From assembly GCF_001590905.1 (NCBI RefSeq), contig NZ_BCTT01000005.1, positions 62,001 to 126,000 of the forward strand: a stretch of DNA of 64,000 bases, in the 5' to 3' direction. A model generated the notes under the pieces. The model did not search any database and was not told the DNA's origin. It saw nothing but the letters and a program-made list of their open reading frames with translations. This stretch comes from Serratia grimesii NBRC 13537. Its GTDB lineage: Bacteria; Pseudomonadota; Gammaproteobacteria; Enterobacterales; Enterobacteriaceae. The position numbers and the translations under genes were made by a program. The first letter of the stretch is position 1, and every line of letters begins with the position of its first letter. This document shows positions 7,896 to 17,142 of this stretch, piece after piece.

Positions 7896-7920
7896 CACAG
7901 TTCCAAATAATGGAACTGTG
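7896..7920. promoter_or_regulatory. IclR-family operator upstream of the OPT transporter operon
   Basis: A perfect inverted repeat with 10-base arms CACAGTTCCA and TGGAACTGTG around AATAA. Its 17-base core matches the palindrome before the regulator gene. It ends 66 bases before the preferred transporter start, within the expected promoter zone, so the IclR protein most likely represses or activates the operon from here. Confidence 0.72.
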
Positions 7921-7986
7921 ATGGGTGTCTTTCGCCATAAAAATATTATTGCCGTGCGCCAGTCAATATTCAGGGGAATGAAAAAG

Positions 7987-9552
7987 ATGAAAGAAAATAT
8001 ACCCATTAATCCATTGAAAGATATCGGTACGTTGCTGGTGATGGTGTTGCTGTCCATCGTTGGGGCTATTATTGGCGTACAACTGATTACCACGTTGGGT
8101 GTGACGCCCAATACGTCGATTATTGGTGCATTGCTCGCCATGTTGTTGGCGCGTATTCCGCTACAGATGTTTCAACGTTACCGTTCGGTACATACACAAA
8201 ACTTGGCGCAAACGGTGATTTCTTCCGCCACGTTTGGGGCTGCCAACGCATTGTTGATGCCGATTGCCGTACCCTATGTGATGGAACAACCGCAGTTGAT
8301 CTTGCCGATGTTTTGCGGGGTTGCAGTGGCGATGCTGCTCGATGCCTATCTGCTGTATCGCATGTTTGACACCAAAATCTTTCCCGCAGCCAATGCCTGG
8401 CCGCCGGGCGTTGCAGCAGCGGAGGCGATTAAGGCCGGCGATCGGGGTGGCAAGCAGGCATGGTTACTGGTGGTCGGCGTGGTGGTGGGTATCGCCGGTT
8501 CGATGCTTAAGATCCCAATGGCCGCATTCGGTACCGCGTTTATAGGCAATATTTGGGCATTGAGTATGTTTGGTGTGGGTCTGCTGTTACGTGCTTACGC
8601 AGAGCCAATGGCAGGGTTCGACATCAACGCTCATTTTATTCCCCATGGCGTAATGGTCGGTGCCGGGTTGGTGGCGTTGATCCAGGTCGTGCAGGTGATC
8701 CGCAGCAAACGAGCCGATACAGCCGGTTATAACCAGGCCGATACCGAGGTGCGTAAGGCTCTTGGGTTGGGCGCTGTGGGTTATATCGTTATTGCCGCAC
8801 TGTTGGCGTTGGCGGGGGGATTGTACAGCGAGATGTCGCTAACGATGTTGGTGCTGTTTGTGATTTACGCCGCGTTTGCTGCCTTTGTGCATGAGTTGAT
8901 TGTCGGTATTGCCGCCATGCATTCCGGTTGGTTCCCCGCTTTTGCCGTGGCACTGATCACGCTGATTATCGGCATTCTGATTGGTTTCCCACCGTTGGCA
9001 CTGTGCGTGCTAACCGGATTTACTGCTGCTACCGGTCCGGCGTTTGCCGATATGGGCTTTGATCTAAAAGCCGGTTTTATCTTGCGTGGCTACGGTAAAG
9101 ATTTGCAGCATGAGCTGTTGGGGCGCCGGATCCAGCTGTTCGCTGCACTGATCGCCTTTGTCATTGCTATTCCTGTGGTGTACTTCACGTATACCAGTTA
9201 CTTCCTGCAGGACTTGATCCCACCGGTCGCACGTGTGTACGCCAAAACGATCGAGGCGGGGGCTCAACCGGGTATTGCTTACAGTCTGCTGATCTGGGCG
9301 ATCCCTGGCGCCATCGTGCAACTGATCGGTGGGCCAAAACGCCAACTCGGCGTGTTGCTAGCCACAGGCCTGTTGATCAACAACGCGCTGGCGGGCTGGG
9401 CGGTGATTGTCGGCATTATTCTGCGGATCCTGATTATTCGGCGTTGGGGTGATAAGGGCCGCACGCCAATGGAGATCATGGCCGCCGGTTTTATCGCTGG
9501 TGACGCGCTGTACAGCTTCTTCAATTCCATATTTTCCAGCAAAGGGAAATAA
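7987..9552 (+). CDS. OPT/YSL-family transporter
   Basis: A 521-aa inner-membrane protein with a long series of hydrophobic segments (at least a dozen predicted by eye). It carries family features of oligopeptide/yellow-stripe-like transporters: an ANAWPPGVAAAEAI loop after TM4-5, FGTAFIGNIWALSMFGVGLL, and PHGVMVGAGLVAL. OPT proteins take up oligopeptides or metal-chelate complexes with protons. The ATG at 7987 follows AGGGGA by nine bases; starts at 7918/7921 would run through the operator. It is the first gene of the unit with DUF1177 and aroM, with gaps of 31 and 4 bases. The substrate is unknown, but the downstream proteins would act on the imported compound (inference). Confidence 0.9.
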   Translation: MKENIPINPLKDIGTLLVMVLLSIVGAIIGVQLITTLGVTPNTSIIGALLAMLLARIPLQMFQRYRSVHTQNLAQTVISSATFGAANALLMPIAVPYVMEQPQLILPMFCGVAVAMLLDAYLLYRMFDTKIFPAANAWPPGVAAAEAIKAGDRGGKQAWLLVVGVVVGIAGSMLKIPMAAFGTAFIGNIWALSMFGVGLLLRAYAEPMAGFDINAHFIPHGVMVGAGLVALIQVVQVIRSKRADTAGYNQADTEVRKALGLGAVGYIVIAALLALAGGLYSEMSLTMLVLFVIYAAFAAFVHELIVGIAAMHSGWFPAFAVALITLIIGILIGFPPLALCVLTGFTAATGPAFADMGFDLKAGFILRGYGKDLQHELLGRRIQLFAALIAFVIAIPVVYFTYTSYFLQDLIPPVARVYAKTIEAGAQPGIAYSLLIWAIPGAIVQLIGGPKRQLGVLLATGLLINNALAGWAVIVGIILRILIIRRWGDKGRTPMEIMAAGFIAGDALYSFFNSIFSSKGK

Positions 9553-9583
9553 CCATCCGGTTAAATTGTGAGGTCAGCCAATT

Positions 9584-10513
9584 ATGAGTTTGCAACAAAC
9601 GCTGCAGGTTTTTGAATTAATTGATAGTGCCTATGTGAACGGTCAGCAGGTGGTCGATCTATTCACGGCCTACCCCGGCATCCGCGCCAGCACGTTGCGT
9701 GCCAGTGGGCCGAAGGGCGCGACCGACTTCGTGCGTATCGAGATCCCTGGCAGCGCCGGTAAAAGCCAGGGGGGAAATGCGCCGACGTTGGGCATTATCG
9801 GCCGGTTGGGTGGTATTGGTGCACGGCCAACGCGTATTGGCCTGGTGTCTGACGGCGACGGGGCGATAGCCGCGGTAGCCAGTGCGCTGAAGCTGGCGGA
9901 AATGCAGCGCAAGGGCGATGTGCTGGCGGGCGATGTGATCATCACCACCCATATTTGTCCGGATGCCCCGACTCGTCCGCATGATCCCGTCGATTTTATG
10001 GATTCGCCGATCGACGACGTGACGATGAACGATAATGAAGTGGTACCGGAGGCCGATGCGATTTTGTCCATCGACACCACCAAGGGGAATCGCATCATTA
10101 ATCACAAAGGCTACGCGTTGTCGCCAACGGTGAAAGAAGGCTACATCCTGCGGGTGGCCGAAGATCTGCTGCGGATTATGGAGATGACCAGTGGACGACC
10201 GGCGGTGACCTTCCCGATCACGACGCAGGACATAACACCGTACGGTAACGGAGTGCATCATCTGAACAGTATTCTGCAACCTTCGACTGCAACGTCGGCA
10301 CCGGTGGTTGGCGTGGCGATTTGCACCGAGTCGGTGGTACCGGGTTGCGGTACCGGTGCCAGCCATGAAGTGGATATTGCGTTGACCGTCAAGTTCGCGG
10401 TGGAAGTGGCGAAAGAGTTTGGGCGCGGCACCTGTCAGTTTTACCAGACCGATGAATATGCGCAGCTGCTGGCGTTGTACGGCAGCCTGAGCCACTTGCA
10501 AAAAAGGAAATAA
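9584..10513 (+). CDS. DUF1177 family protein
   Basis: A 309-aa soluble protein of the uncharacterised DUF1177 family. The conserved core includes GRLGGIGARPTRIGLVSDGD (about 73-92), IITTHICPDAPTRPHDPVDF (about 119-138, with His123, Asp127, His133, Asp134 and Asp137 as possible metal or catalytic ligands) and VVPGCGTGASHEVDIALTVK. The SDGDG...ITTHICPDA layout is reminiscent of zinc aminoacyl-peptidase folds (M20/M42), but this is only an impression and needs a structure-level comparison. No signal peptide is seen, so it should be cytoplasmic. It sits between an OPT transporter and AroM in one operon, which suggests processing of an imported peptide-like or amino-acid-like compound. Confidence 0.85.
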   Translation: MSLQQTLQVFELIDSAYVNGQQVVDLFTAYPGIRASTLRASGPKGATDFVRIEIPGSAGKSQGGNAPTLGIIGRLGGIGARPTRIGLVSDGDGAIAAVASALKLAEMQRKGDVLAGDVIITTHICPDAPTRPHDPVDFMDSPIDDVTMNDNEVVPEADAILSIDTTKGNRIINHKGYALSPTVKEGYILRVAEDLLRIMEMTSGRPAVTFPITTQDITPYGNGVHHLNSILQPSTATSAPVVGVAICTESVVPGCGTGASHEVDIALTVKFAVEVAKEFGRGTCQFYQTDEYAQLLALYGSLSHLQKRK

Positions 10514-10517
10514 CCTG

Positions 10518-11195
10518 ATGAATGCCTCATTGGCTACGCTGACGATCGGTCAGGCACCACGCAACGACATCATGCCATTGTTGTCTGCTTATCTGCCTGC
10601 TGAACAGGTGAGGCATGTCGGATTGCTCGATGGGCTGAATGCTGCCCAGATTGACGAACGCTACAGGCCACTAGAGGGCGAGAAAGTTTTGGTGTCTCGC
10701 CTGCTGGACGGTACGCAGGTCATGCTGGCGGCTTCACGGGTCGAGCAAGGGTTGCAGCAAAAAATCAGTGAGCTTGAAGCAGATGGCTGTGAGGTGATTT
10801 TGCTGTTGTGCACCGGTGAATTCGGCCAACTGCACGCACAACAGGCGCTATTGCTGGAACCGGACCGCATTATTCCTCCACTGATTTCTGCCATTGTCAG
10901 CCAACATCGGGTGGGTATTGTGGTGCCGGTTGCAGAGCAAATCACCCAGCAAGCGAGTAAATGGCAATTGCTGGCGACGCCGCCCTGTTTCGCCGTGGCC
11001 AGCCCCTATCTGGCAGATGACGCTGCGTTGGCATTGGCCGCGTGCGAGCTACAGCAACAGGGGGCGCAAGTGGTGGTGCTCGACTGCATTGGCTATCACC
11101 GTCGGCATCGTGACTTCTTGCAGGCGCGGCTTGAAATCCCGGTGTTGTTGTCCAACGTATTGGTTGCCAAGCTAGCTGCTGAGCTAATTGACTGA
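10518..11195 (+). CDS. aroM: AroM family protein
   Basis: A 225-aa protein recognisable as AroM from ATLTIGQAPRNDIMP at the N terminus and the CTGEF and DCIGYHRRHRD motifs. In E. coli aroM lies downstream of aroL-yaiA and has no established function. The two cysteines in the LLLCTGEF (Cys98) and VVLDCIGY (Cys190) loops sit at the ends of buried strands, a layout like the catalytic cysteine pair of Asp/Glu and hydantoin racemases; a racemase-type role is inference. It starts 4 bases after the DUF1177 stop. The operon is under an IclR palindrome, not the aroL promoter, so the aromatic-pathway link implied by its name is not supported here. Confidence 0.9.
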   Translation: MNASLATLTIGQAPRNDIMPLLSAYLPAEQVRHVGLLDGLNAAQIDERYRPLEGEKVLVSRLLDGTQVMLAASRVEQGLQQKISELEADGCEVILLLCTGEFGQLHAQQALLLEPDRIIPPLISAIVSQHRVGIVVPVAEQITQQASKWQLLATPPCFAVASPYLADDAALALAACELQQQGAQVVVLDCIGYHRRHRDFLQARLEIPVLLSNVLVAKLAAELID

Positions 11196-11405
11196 TTTAA
11201 AAATAGAATAAAATCGCAGGCTGTTGTCTGAAGCCGCTGCACGGCGCGGTTTTGGGCACGAATCCAGAATGGCTAGCTGGTACTCAATCACCCAGCAGAA
11301 CTTTACTCTGCGCCACGATCGCATTTCGCGAGAAAAACCAGTGACAGATCAACCGCAATCCCCCAATATGGATTTCCCATAAAGTTGATTACGCGGGTGA
11401 CAGTT

Positions 11406-11696
11406 ATGCTGAAAGTGAACGAGTATTTTGCCGGAAAAGTGAAGTCTATCGGTTTCGATAGTAGCAGCATCGGTCTTACCAGCGTCGGTGTTATGGAAGA
11501 GGGTGAATACACCTTCAGCACTGCCCAGCCGGAAGAAATGACTGTGATTACCGGGGCATTGAAAGTGTTGCTGCCGGGCTCACCGGACTGGCAGGTGTTT
11601 ACGCCAGGAGAGAAATTCTTCGTACCGGCCCACAGTGAGTTCAACCTGCAAGTGGCCGACGCGACCGCCTATCTGTGCCGTTATTTAAGTAAGTAA
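11406..11696 (+). CDS. ppnP: Pyrimidine/purine nucleoside phosphorylase
   Basis: A 96-aa cupin protein, close to the 94-aa E. coli PpnP (formerly YaiE). The core [20 protein letters not shown] and [19 protein letters not shown] is almost identical in pattern to PpnP. PpnP phosphorolyses a broad range of nucleosides to the base plus ribose 1-phosphate. The ATG at 11406 begins [17 protein letters not shown], matching the E. coli start; the longer frame from 11385 adds seven unsupported residues. It is preceded by a 210-base gap with no gene and followed by an ERIC element. Gene order aroM-ppnP-rdgC is conserved with E. coli. Confidence 0.94.
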   Translation: MLKVNEYFAGKVKSIGFDSSSIGLTSVGVMEEGEYTFSTAQPEEMTVITGALKVLLPGSPDWQVFTPGEKFFVPAHSEFNLQVADATAYLCRYLSK

Positions 11697-11697
11697 T

Positions 11698-11825
11698 CCA
11701 TACCCTTCTTACTTGAAGCTGCAGCGTTGTTGGCTGCGTGCACTCACCCCAGTCACTTACTTGAGTAAGCTCCTGGGGATTCTCGCACTTGCCGCCTGGC
11801 TGCAACTCCAATTAATTTGGGTATG
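11698..11825. repeat. ERIC element (full length)
   Basis: About 128 bases immediately after ppnP contain the hallmark core CACTTACTTGAGTAAGCTCCTGGGGATTC and flanking ACTTGAAGCTGCAGCG...GGCTGCAACTCC arms that pair with each other. This matches the enterobacterial repetitive intergenic consensus used for ERIC-PCR. Transcribed, it would form a long hairpin between the convergent ppnP and rdgC genes. Confidence 0.9.
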
Positions 11826-11867
11826 CGGTGTGTTTTGCAAAGGCGCAACAATTTGCGCCTTTGGCGA

Positions 11868-12779
11868 TTAACGCTGAGCTTCGCCACCCAGAGCTTCGAT
11901 GGTGTTCTTGATTAACGCTGCCAGTTCGCTGGTCATCAGGATAAAGTCGGCGTCAAAACGTTGAGCAAAGTCGTCACGATCGATGTCGTCATTCTGCTCA
12001 CGCAGCGCATCAGCAAACTTCAGACGCTTCAGCGAGCCGTCGTCCGCCAGTACCAGTTGAATACGCTCTTGCCAGTCCACCGCCAATTTGGTCACCAACT
12101 TGCCGGCTTCAATGTGCACTGCAATCTCATCGCTAATCAGGTTCTGTTTTTTGCAGCGAATAACGCCGCCGTCTTCCAGAATTGCCTTCAGTTCCGCTTC
12201 ATCCTGAATGATGAAACCTGCTGGCAGTTCGCCGGAACGCACCCATTCAGTCAGCGTCAATTCAATCGGGCTTTCCATGGTCAAGGGGACCACTGGCAAT
12301 GAACCCAGACTCTTGCGCAATAGCGCGAGTGTATCTTCCGCGCGTTTAGCACTGGCAGCATCAACCATGATCAGATCGTTGACGGTATCGATCCACATGA
12401 ACGTCTGGTTAAAGCGGCTGAAGGCACGTGGCAGCAGGCTGTGCAGCACTTCGTCTTTCAGCGCGTCTTTCTCGGTTTTCTTCAGTTTGCGGTGCTGTTC
12501 ACCTTCCAGGCGTTCAATCTTGGCCTGCAGCTCTTGTTTGATGACCGGCGACGGCAGGATTTTTTCTTCCTTGCGCGCGCAGATAACGATTTGGCCGTTA
12601 ACCGCGTGTGTCAGTGATTCGCTGTGGGAACCCATCGGGGAGACCCAGCCGGTTTTCGCCATGTCCTGGCTGCCGCACGGGGTGAAAGCAAAAGCGCTGA
12701 GTTGTTTTTCCATTTCATCCGCGTTTAGCGCAACTTCGCGGCTCAAACGGTAAACCATCAAATTCTTAAACCACAGCAT
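11868..12779 (-). CDS. rdgC: Recombination-associated protein RdgC
   Basis: A 303-aa protein, the exact E. coli RdgC length, starting [15 protein letters not shown] and ending ALGGEAQR as in E. coli. RdgC is a ring-forming DNA-binding protein that coats double-stranded DNA and restrains RecA-dependent recombination. The ATG at 12779 is chosen over an upstream in-frame start at 12812 because it matches the conserved N terminus. In E. coli it is divergent from mak; here about 10 kb of sugar-uptake genes separate them. The histidine kinase gene ends 88 bases upstream on the same strand. Confidence 0.97.
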   Translation of the reverse strand: MLWFKNLMVYRLSREVALNADEMEKQLSAFAFTPCGSQDMAKTGWVSPMGSHSESLTHAVNGQIVICARKEEKILPSPVIKQELQAKIERLEGEQHRKLKKTEKDALKDEVLHSLLPRAFSRFNQTFMWIDTVNDLIMVDAASAKRAEDTLALLRKSLGSLPVVPLTMESPIELTLTEWVRSGELPAGFIIQDEAELKAILEDGGVIRCKKQNLISDEIAVHIEAGKLVTKLAVDWQERIQLVLADDGSLKRLKFADALREQNDDIDRDDFAQRFDADFILMTSELAALIKNTIEALGGEAQR

Positions 12780-12867
12780 AATGTTATCCCTGGCTGGGCG
12801 TGCATCTGGCACGCTTATTCATCAAAAGCAGGGCGGCATAATAACGAATCAGAGGCGAAAAATCGCC

Positions 12868-15480
12868 TCATTCCCTCTGAATTGCGTCGTCGACCGCGTT
12901 TGAGCGACGTGCCCGTTGCAGCGCTAACGCCAGCTGACGCTGGCTGAAAGGCTTGCGCAGCAATTCAACATTAGGCAGCGTATCTTCGTGATTACGACGT
13001 ATATCTTGACCACTGATCAGCAGGGCTGTGATGCGCGGATTAATCTCTCGCGCCAGCCCAATCACCTGTGCACCGTCCAGTTCACCCGGCAACATCAAAT
13101 CGCTTATCAGCACCCCAATATCTGGGGTTTGTCGCAACAATGCCAGCGCCTCATGGCTGTCCGCGCAGTCCAGCGTCAGGTAGCCGAGCTGGTGTAGATG
13201 TTCACACAGCGTATGGCGCACGTCGTTTTCATCTTCCAACACCAGCACCAGATTGTTGCTGCCGTCATTTTCCTCAGGTGTCAGGGGCGGTGCTTCAATC
13301 TGTGCTGGCGTAGGCGCTCGTGGCAACTGCAAGCGCACCAACGTACCTTGGCCCGGTGTGGTTTCAATCTGTACCCGGCCACCTGACTGGCGAACAAAGC
13401 CGTAAACCATCGACAACCCAAGTCCACTGCCGCTACCCACGGCCTTGGTGGTGAAGAAGGGTTCGAACACCTGCGCCTTGACCTCTTCCGACATGCCACA
13501 TCCGGTGTCGATCACCTCCAGCGTCACCATGTCCTGCTTCTTGCCGCCGCTGCGCACCACTCTTTGGTTGTAGGTCCGGATTTTCACTATTCCGCTGCGG
13601 CCCTCCATGGCGTCCCGGGCGTTGACCACCAGGTTGATTAGCGCATTTTCTAACTGATTAGCATCAACCCACGCTGGCCAGCCGGGATGCTGAGACTCAA
13701 TGACCAGTGAGAGCGTTGTGGGCAGTGAATGACGTAACAGCTCTTGCAGATTATCCACCAGAACGTGAAGAGTGATGGCCTGTGGATGCAGTGCCTGTTT
13801 ACGAGAGAACGCCAGCAGTCGCTGGGTGAGTTGCGCCCCGCGTTCAGCCGCTTTCAGTGCGCGGGCAATGCGCTGTTCGGTTTGTGCATCTTGGGTCTGT
13901 TGGGTCGTCAGTTCCAGACTGCCAATAATCACTGCCAGCAGGTTATTAAAATCATGCGCCAATCCGCCGGTGAGCTGACCGACAGCCTTCATTTTCTGAC
14001 TGTGCAGCAGTGCTTCTTCTAACGCTTTACGCTCAGTACGTTCCAGCACCACGTTGACCACACCTCGATTGGGTACCGGGCTAAAACGCAGCTCGACCGT
14101 ACGGCCATCACTTAGCCGGAGCTCCTGCGGCTGAGGCAGTTCACTGGAGAGATTAGCCAACACCGCATCCCAGCGTTGACCCGCCGGAGGTGTCACGTGT
14201 TGCAGCAGTTCGCGGTAGTGTTGGCCCCGGTGTAACTGGTGTTCGTTTAATCCCAACAAAAGAGGATATTGCGGGTTCCACACGACCAATTGGCCGTCGT
14301 TATCAAAGAGCGCGAAGCCGTCACGCATGGCCAGAAACGTGGTTTCCAACTGGGTACTTTTCTCCTTCAACAGGCGGGAGGTCTGTTCCAGCGAGGCGGT
14401 ATTACGTGCAAAAACGTTGAATGCGCGCGCCAGGTCGCCCAATTCATCGCGGCGTTGCAGCGCGGGTACGCTGACATCGCGCTCACCACGCGCCAGCCGC
14501 GTCATGGCGTTAGCGATTGCTGTCAGGTTCGAGCCAAGGTTGCGGTAGATATACAACCCAGCGAAGCCGGTAATCACCAACGCCAGCAGTGCGAACAGGC
14601 CAATAAATACGCTGATGGAACTGAGCTCATGGTGGGTTTGATGGGTTCGCAGCTCCGATTCGTCCGCCACCTTCTGTACGTAGAGATTAATGTCGTCATT
14701 GAGCATCGCCACTAACGCTTTGATATGGTAGGTATAATAGGCTAGGGCGAGATCGCTTTGTTCTAATTCCAGTGTTTCTGGCAGTAGCCGTTGTTCGTTT
14801 TCCCGAAACTGCCGCATTTTCTCATCCACTAACCCATTTGGGCTGTTTTGCGGCCAGTAAGCCATGACGCTATCAAGCTGTTGGGCCGCGGCCTTAGGCG
14901 TTGGGGTTTGAATGGCGATGGCCAACAGCCGGTCAATCTGACTCAGTAGCGGTTGCGAAGGTTGATTCAGGTTAAGGCGTTGGTTAAGGCTGGCGATATG
15001 TCGCAGCGTACTTTGTGACTGATACAAGCCGCTGAGCAGAATATTGCGTTGCAGGTGTCGTGCGTGGCCGAGATCCAGCATACGGGTCACACTGGTTTCT
15101 AATGCGTTACTGCGGCTGATGATGCGTTTGACCAGTGCGGGTTCACTGTGTGCCAGCGGCGCTTCTGCCAACCGGCTGAGTGAAGCCTGTAGTGCCAACT
15201 GAGTCTGTTTAAGCCGGGCGGATTCACTTTGATACTCCAATGCACCCACCACTTGCGAAAGCCGAATGGCAGCGGTCGCCACGTTTGAGGTGTCCCGGCT
15301 CAACGCCATACTGCCGTTCATCTCTTTCAGTGTCTGTGCCTGCACCTGTTCTTGCAGTTTGCCCGCATGGTTAAAGCCGACGATCGCTACCCCGCTGACC
15401 ATCAGCGTCACCGCCACCACCAGCAGGTTGAACATCAGCAAGCGCCCACGTGCGCCGGCAAGGAATGGCAATCTGCGCAT
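12868..15480 (-). CDS. Membrane hybrid sensor histidine kinase
   Basis: An 870-aa sensor kinase. By eye: TM1 at 13-35, a periplasmic helical sensor at about 36-288, TM2 at 289-312, HAMP about 313-365, a PAS-like segment about 378-480, HisKA with His509 in GGLAHDFNNLL, an HATPase domain with the N-box around Asn616/Asn620 and DTGCGM (658-663), and a C-terminal receiver with phospho-acceptor Asp794 in LISDLMLPG. There is no histidine phosphotransfer domain. It is divergent from the ABC transporter operon, 141 bases away, and the only response regulator of the cluster is at 21920-22660. The likely role is sensing a sugar and inducing the operon; the direct ligand is unknown. Confidence 0.9.
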   Translation of the reverse strand: MRRLPFLAGARGRLLMFNLLVVAVTLMVSGVAIVGFNHAGKLQEQVQAQTLKEMNGSMALSRDTSNVATAAIRLSQVVGALEYQSESARLKQTQLALQASLSRLAEAPLAHSEPALVKRIISRSNALETSVTRMLDLGHARHLQRNILLSGLYQSQSTLRHIASLNQRLNLNQPSQPLLSQIDRLLAIAIQTPTPKAAAQQLDSVMAYWPQNSPNGLVDEKMRQFRENEQRLLPETLELEQSDLALAYYTYHIKALVAMLNDDINLYVQKVADESELRTHQTHHELSSISVFIGLFALLALVITGFAGLYIYRNLGSNLTAIANAMTRLARGERDVSVPALQRRDELGDLARAFNVFARNTASLEQTSRLLKEKSTQLETTFLAMRDGFALFDNDGQLVVWNPQYPLLLGLNEHQLHRGQHYRELLQHVTPPAGQRWDAVLANLSSELPQPQELRLSDGRTVELRFSPVPNRGVVNVVLERTERKALEEALLHSQKMKAVGQLTGGLAHDFNNLLAVIIGSLELTTQQTQDAQTEQRIARALKAAERGAQLTQRLLAFSRKQALHPQAITLHVLVDNLQELLRHSLPTTLSLVIESQHPGWPAWVDANQLENALINLVVNARDAMEGRSGIVKIRTYNQRVVRSGGKKQDMVTLEVIDTGCGMSEEVKAQVFEPFFTTKAVGSGSGLGLSMVYGFVRQSGGRVQIETTPGQGTLVRLQLPRAPTPAQIEAPPLTPEENDGSNNLVLVLEDENDVRHTLCEHLHQLGYLTLDCADSHEALALLRQTPDIGVLISDLMLPGELDGAQVIGLAREINPRITALLISGQDIRRNHEDTLPNVELLRKPFSQRQLALALQRARRSNAVDDAIQRE

Positions 15481-15579
15481 CGTATCTCCCGTAACTGACT
15501 GTTCGCAGTATAGATCCTCGTTCCATTAACAATATGACAAAGATGAACAGCCGCTGACATTTTGCATTTATTTATGCGT

Positions 15580-15595
15580 GGTTAACTGCGCTTAA
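15580..15595 (+). promoter_or_regulatory. Shared motif upstream of the sugar operon
   Basis: GGTTAACTGCGCTTAA lies 27 bases before the ATPase start. A near copy, GGTTAACTGCTTAA, lies upstream of the response-regulator gene (22703-22716). It is a candidate binding site for the OmpR-type regulator, but the TTAA half-sites differ in spacing (6 versus 4 bases), so support is modest. Confidence 0.3.
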
Positions 15596-15621
15596 TCCGA
15601 ACCGCAACCTGAGGTATGACG

Positions 15622-17142
15622 ATGAGCGCAACCCCGATTCTGGAAATGCACAACATCGCCAAGAGTTTTGGTCAGTTTTATGCGCTGAAGGGCGTCAACC
15701 TGACGGTTTATCGCGGGGAGATCCACGCGCTGATGGGTGAAAACGGCGCGGGTAAAAGTACCTTAATGAAAATATTGGCCGGCGCGTATATCGCCAGCAG
15801 CGGGGAAATTTTTATCGATGGGCAGCCGTTTGCCATTAAAGGGCCAAAAGATGCCCTGGCGGCGGGTATCACGCTGATTTACCAGGAAATGAATCTGGCA
15901 CCGAATCTAACGGTAGCGGAGAACATTTTTCTGGGCAGCGAGATCCAGCGCGGCGGCCTGGTGAAGCGCCAGCAGATGTTGCTGGAAGCCCAGAAGGTGA
16001 TCGATCGTTTGGGCGCGCAGTTCAGTGCCGGCGATCGGGTGATGAGATTAACCATTGCCGAGCAGCAACAGGTGGAAATTGCCCGTGCGTTGCACCGCAA
16101 CAGCCGCATCCTGGTCATGGATGAGCCGACGGCGGCGCTTTCTTCGCGAGAGACGCAGCGGTTGTTTGAGTTAATCAAGCGTCTGCGCGATGAGGGGATG
16201 GCGATCATTTACATCAGCCACCGTATGGCGGAAGTCTACGAGTTGTCGGATCGTGTTAGCGTGCTGCGCGACGGGCAGTATGTCGGCAGCCTGATGCGCG
16301 ACAAACTGTCTGCCAGCGAATTGGTGCGCATGATGGTGGGCCGTCCACTGAGCGATTTGTTCAACAAGGAACAAGGTATTGCTGTGGGCGAGCCGCGCCT
16401 GACGCTACACGGCCTGACCGATGGCAAGAAAGTGAAACCGATCAGTCTACAGGTGCGTGCCGGAGAGATCGTCGGTCTTGCCGGGCTGGTGGGCGCGGGC
16501 CGTTCCGAACTGGCGCAGTTGATTTTCGGTGTGCGCAAGTCCAGCGGCGGTACGGTAGAAATTGATGGCAAACCGGCCAATATCCATTCACCGCGCGACG
16601 CCATTGCGCTGGGCATCGGTTTTCTCACCGAAAACCGCAAAGAGCAGGGCTTGTTCCTCGATCTGGCTGCGCATGAAAATATCGTTATGGCGACGCTGGA
16701 GCGCGACGGACGCTATGGCCTGCTTAACCGACGAAAAGCACAGCGAATTTCCAGTGACGCCATCGGCCTGCTGAATATCCGCGTGCCACACGCCCAGGTT
16801 CGGGCGGGTGGCCTGTCTGGCGGTAACCAACAAAAACTGCTGATTTCACGTTGGGTGGCGATCGGCCCGCGCATTCTGATCCTCGATGAACCGACACGCG
16901 GTGTTGACGTCGGTGCCAAGAGCGAAATTTACCGCATCATGAGCCAGATGGCGCAGCAGGGGGTAGCGATCCTGATGATCTCTAGTGAACTGCCTGAGGT
17001 CGTAGGCATGAGTGATCGGGTTTACGTGATGCATGAAGGTAGCATCGCCGGGGAGCTGAACGGCAGTGACATCAGCCAGGAAAACATTATGACGCTGGCC
17101 ACTGGCGTCGAACCCGTTTTGGAGAGCGCCAGCCATGAATAA
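15622..17142 (+). CDS. Sugar ABC transporter ATP-binding protein (RbsA/MglA type)
   Basis: A 506-aa tandem ATPase of the ribose/galactose importer class, providing energy for uptake from the periplasm. The first domain has Walker [10 protein letters not shown] (about 39-47), the signature region [15 protein letters not shown] and Walker [12 protein letters not shown]; the second has the degenerate GLVGAGRSE loop, LSGGNQQK and [13 protein letters not shown]. That one-intact, one-degenerate P-loop pattern is normal for RbsA-type proteins. The ATG at 15622 has CTGAGGT 6-7 bases upstream; the ATG at 15616 would abut it. It overlaps the permease gene by 8 bases. The substrate is predicted to be a monosaccharide from the downstream isomerase, aldolase and kinase. 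Confidence 0.93.
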   Translation: MSATPILEMHNIAKSFGQFYALKGVNLTVYRGEIHALMGENGAGKSTLMKILAGAYIASSGEIFIDGQPFAIKGPKDALAAGITLIYQEMNLAPNLTVAENIFLGSEIQRGGLVKRQQMLLEAQKVIDRLGAQFSAGDRVMRLTIAEQQQVEIARALHRNSRILVMDEPTAALSSRETQRLFELIKRLRDEGMAIIYISHRMAEVYELSDRVSVLRDGQYVGSLMRDKLSASELVRMMVGRPLSDLFNKEQGIAVGEPRLTLHGLTDGKKVKPISLQVRAGEIVGLAGLVGAGRSELAQLIFGVRKSSGGTVEIDGKPANIHSPRDAIALGIGFLTENRKEQGLFLDLAAHENIVMATLERDGRYGLLNRRKAQRISSDAIGLLNIRVPHAQVRAGGLSGGNQQKLLISRWVAIGPRILILDEPTRGVDVGAKSEIYRIMSQMAQQGVAILMISSELPEVVGMSDRVYVMHEGSIAGELNGSDISQENIMTLATGVEPVLESASHE

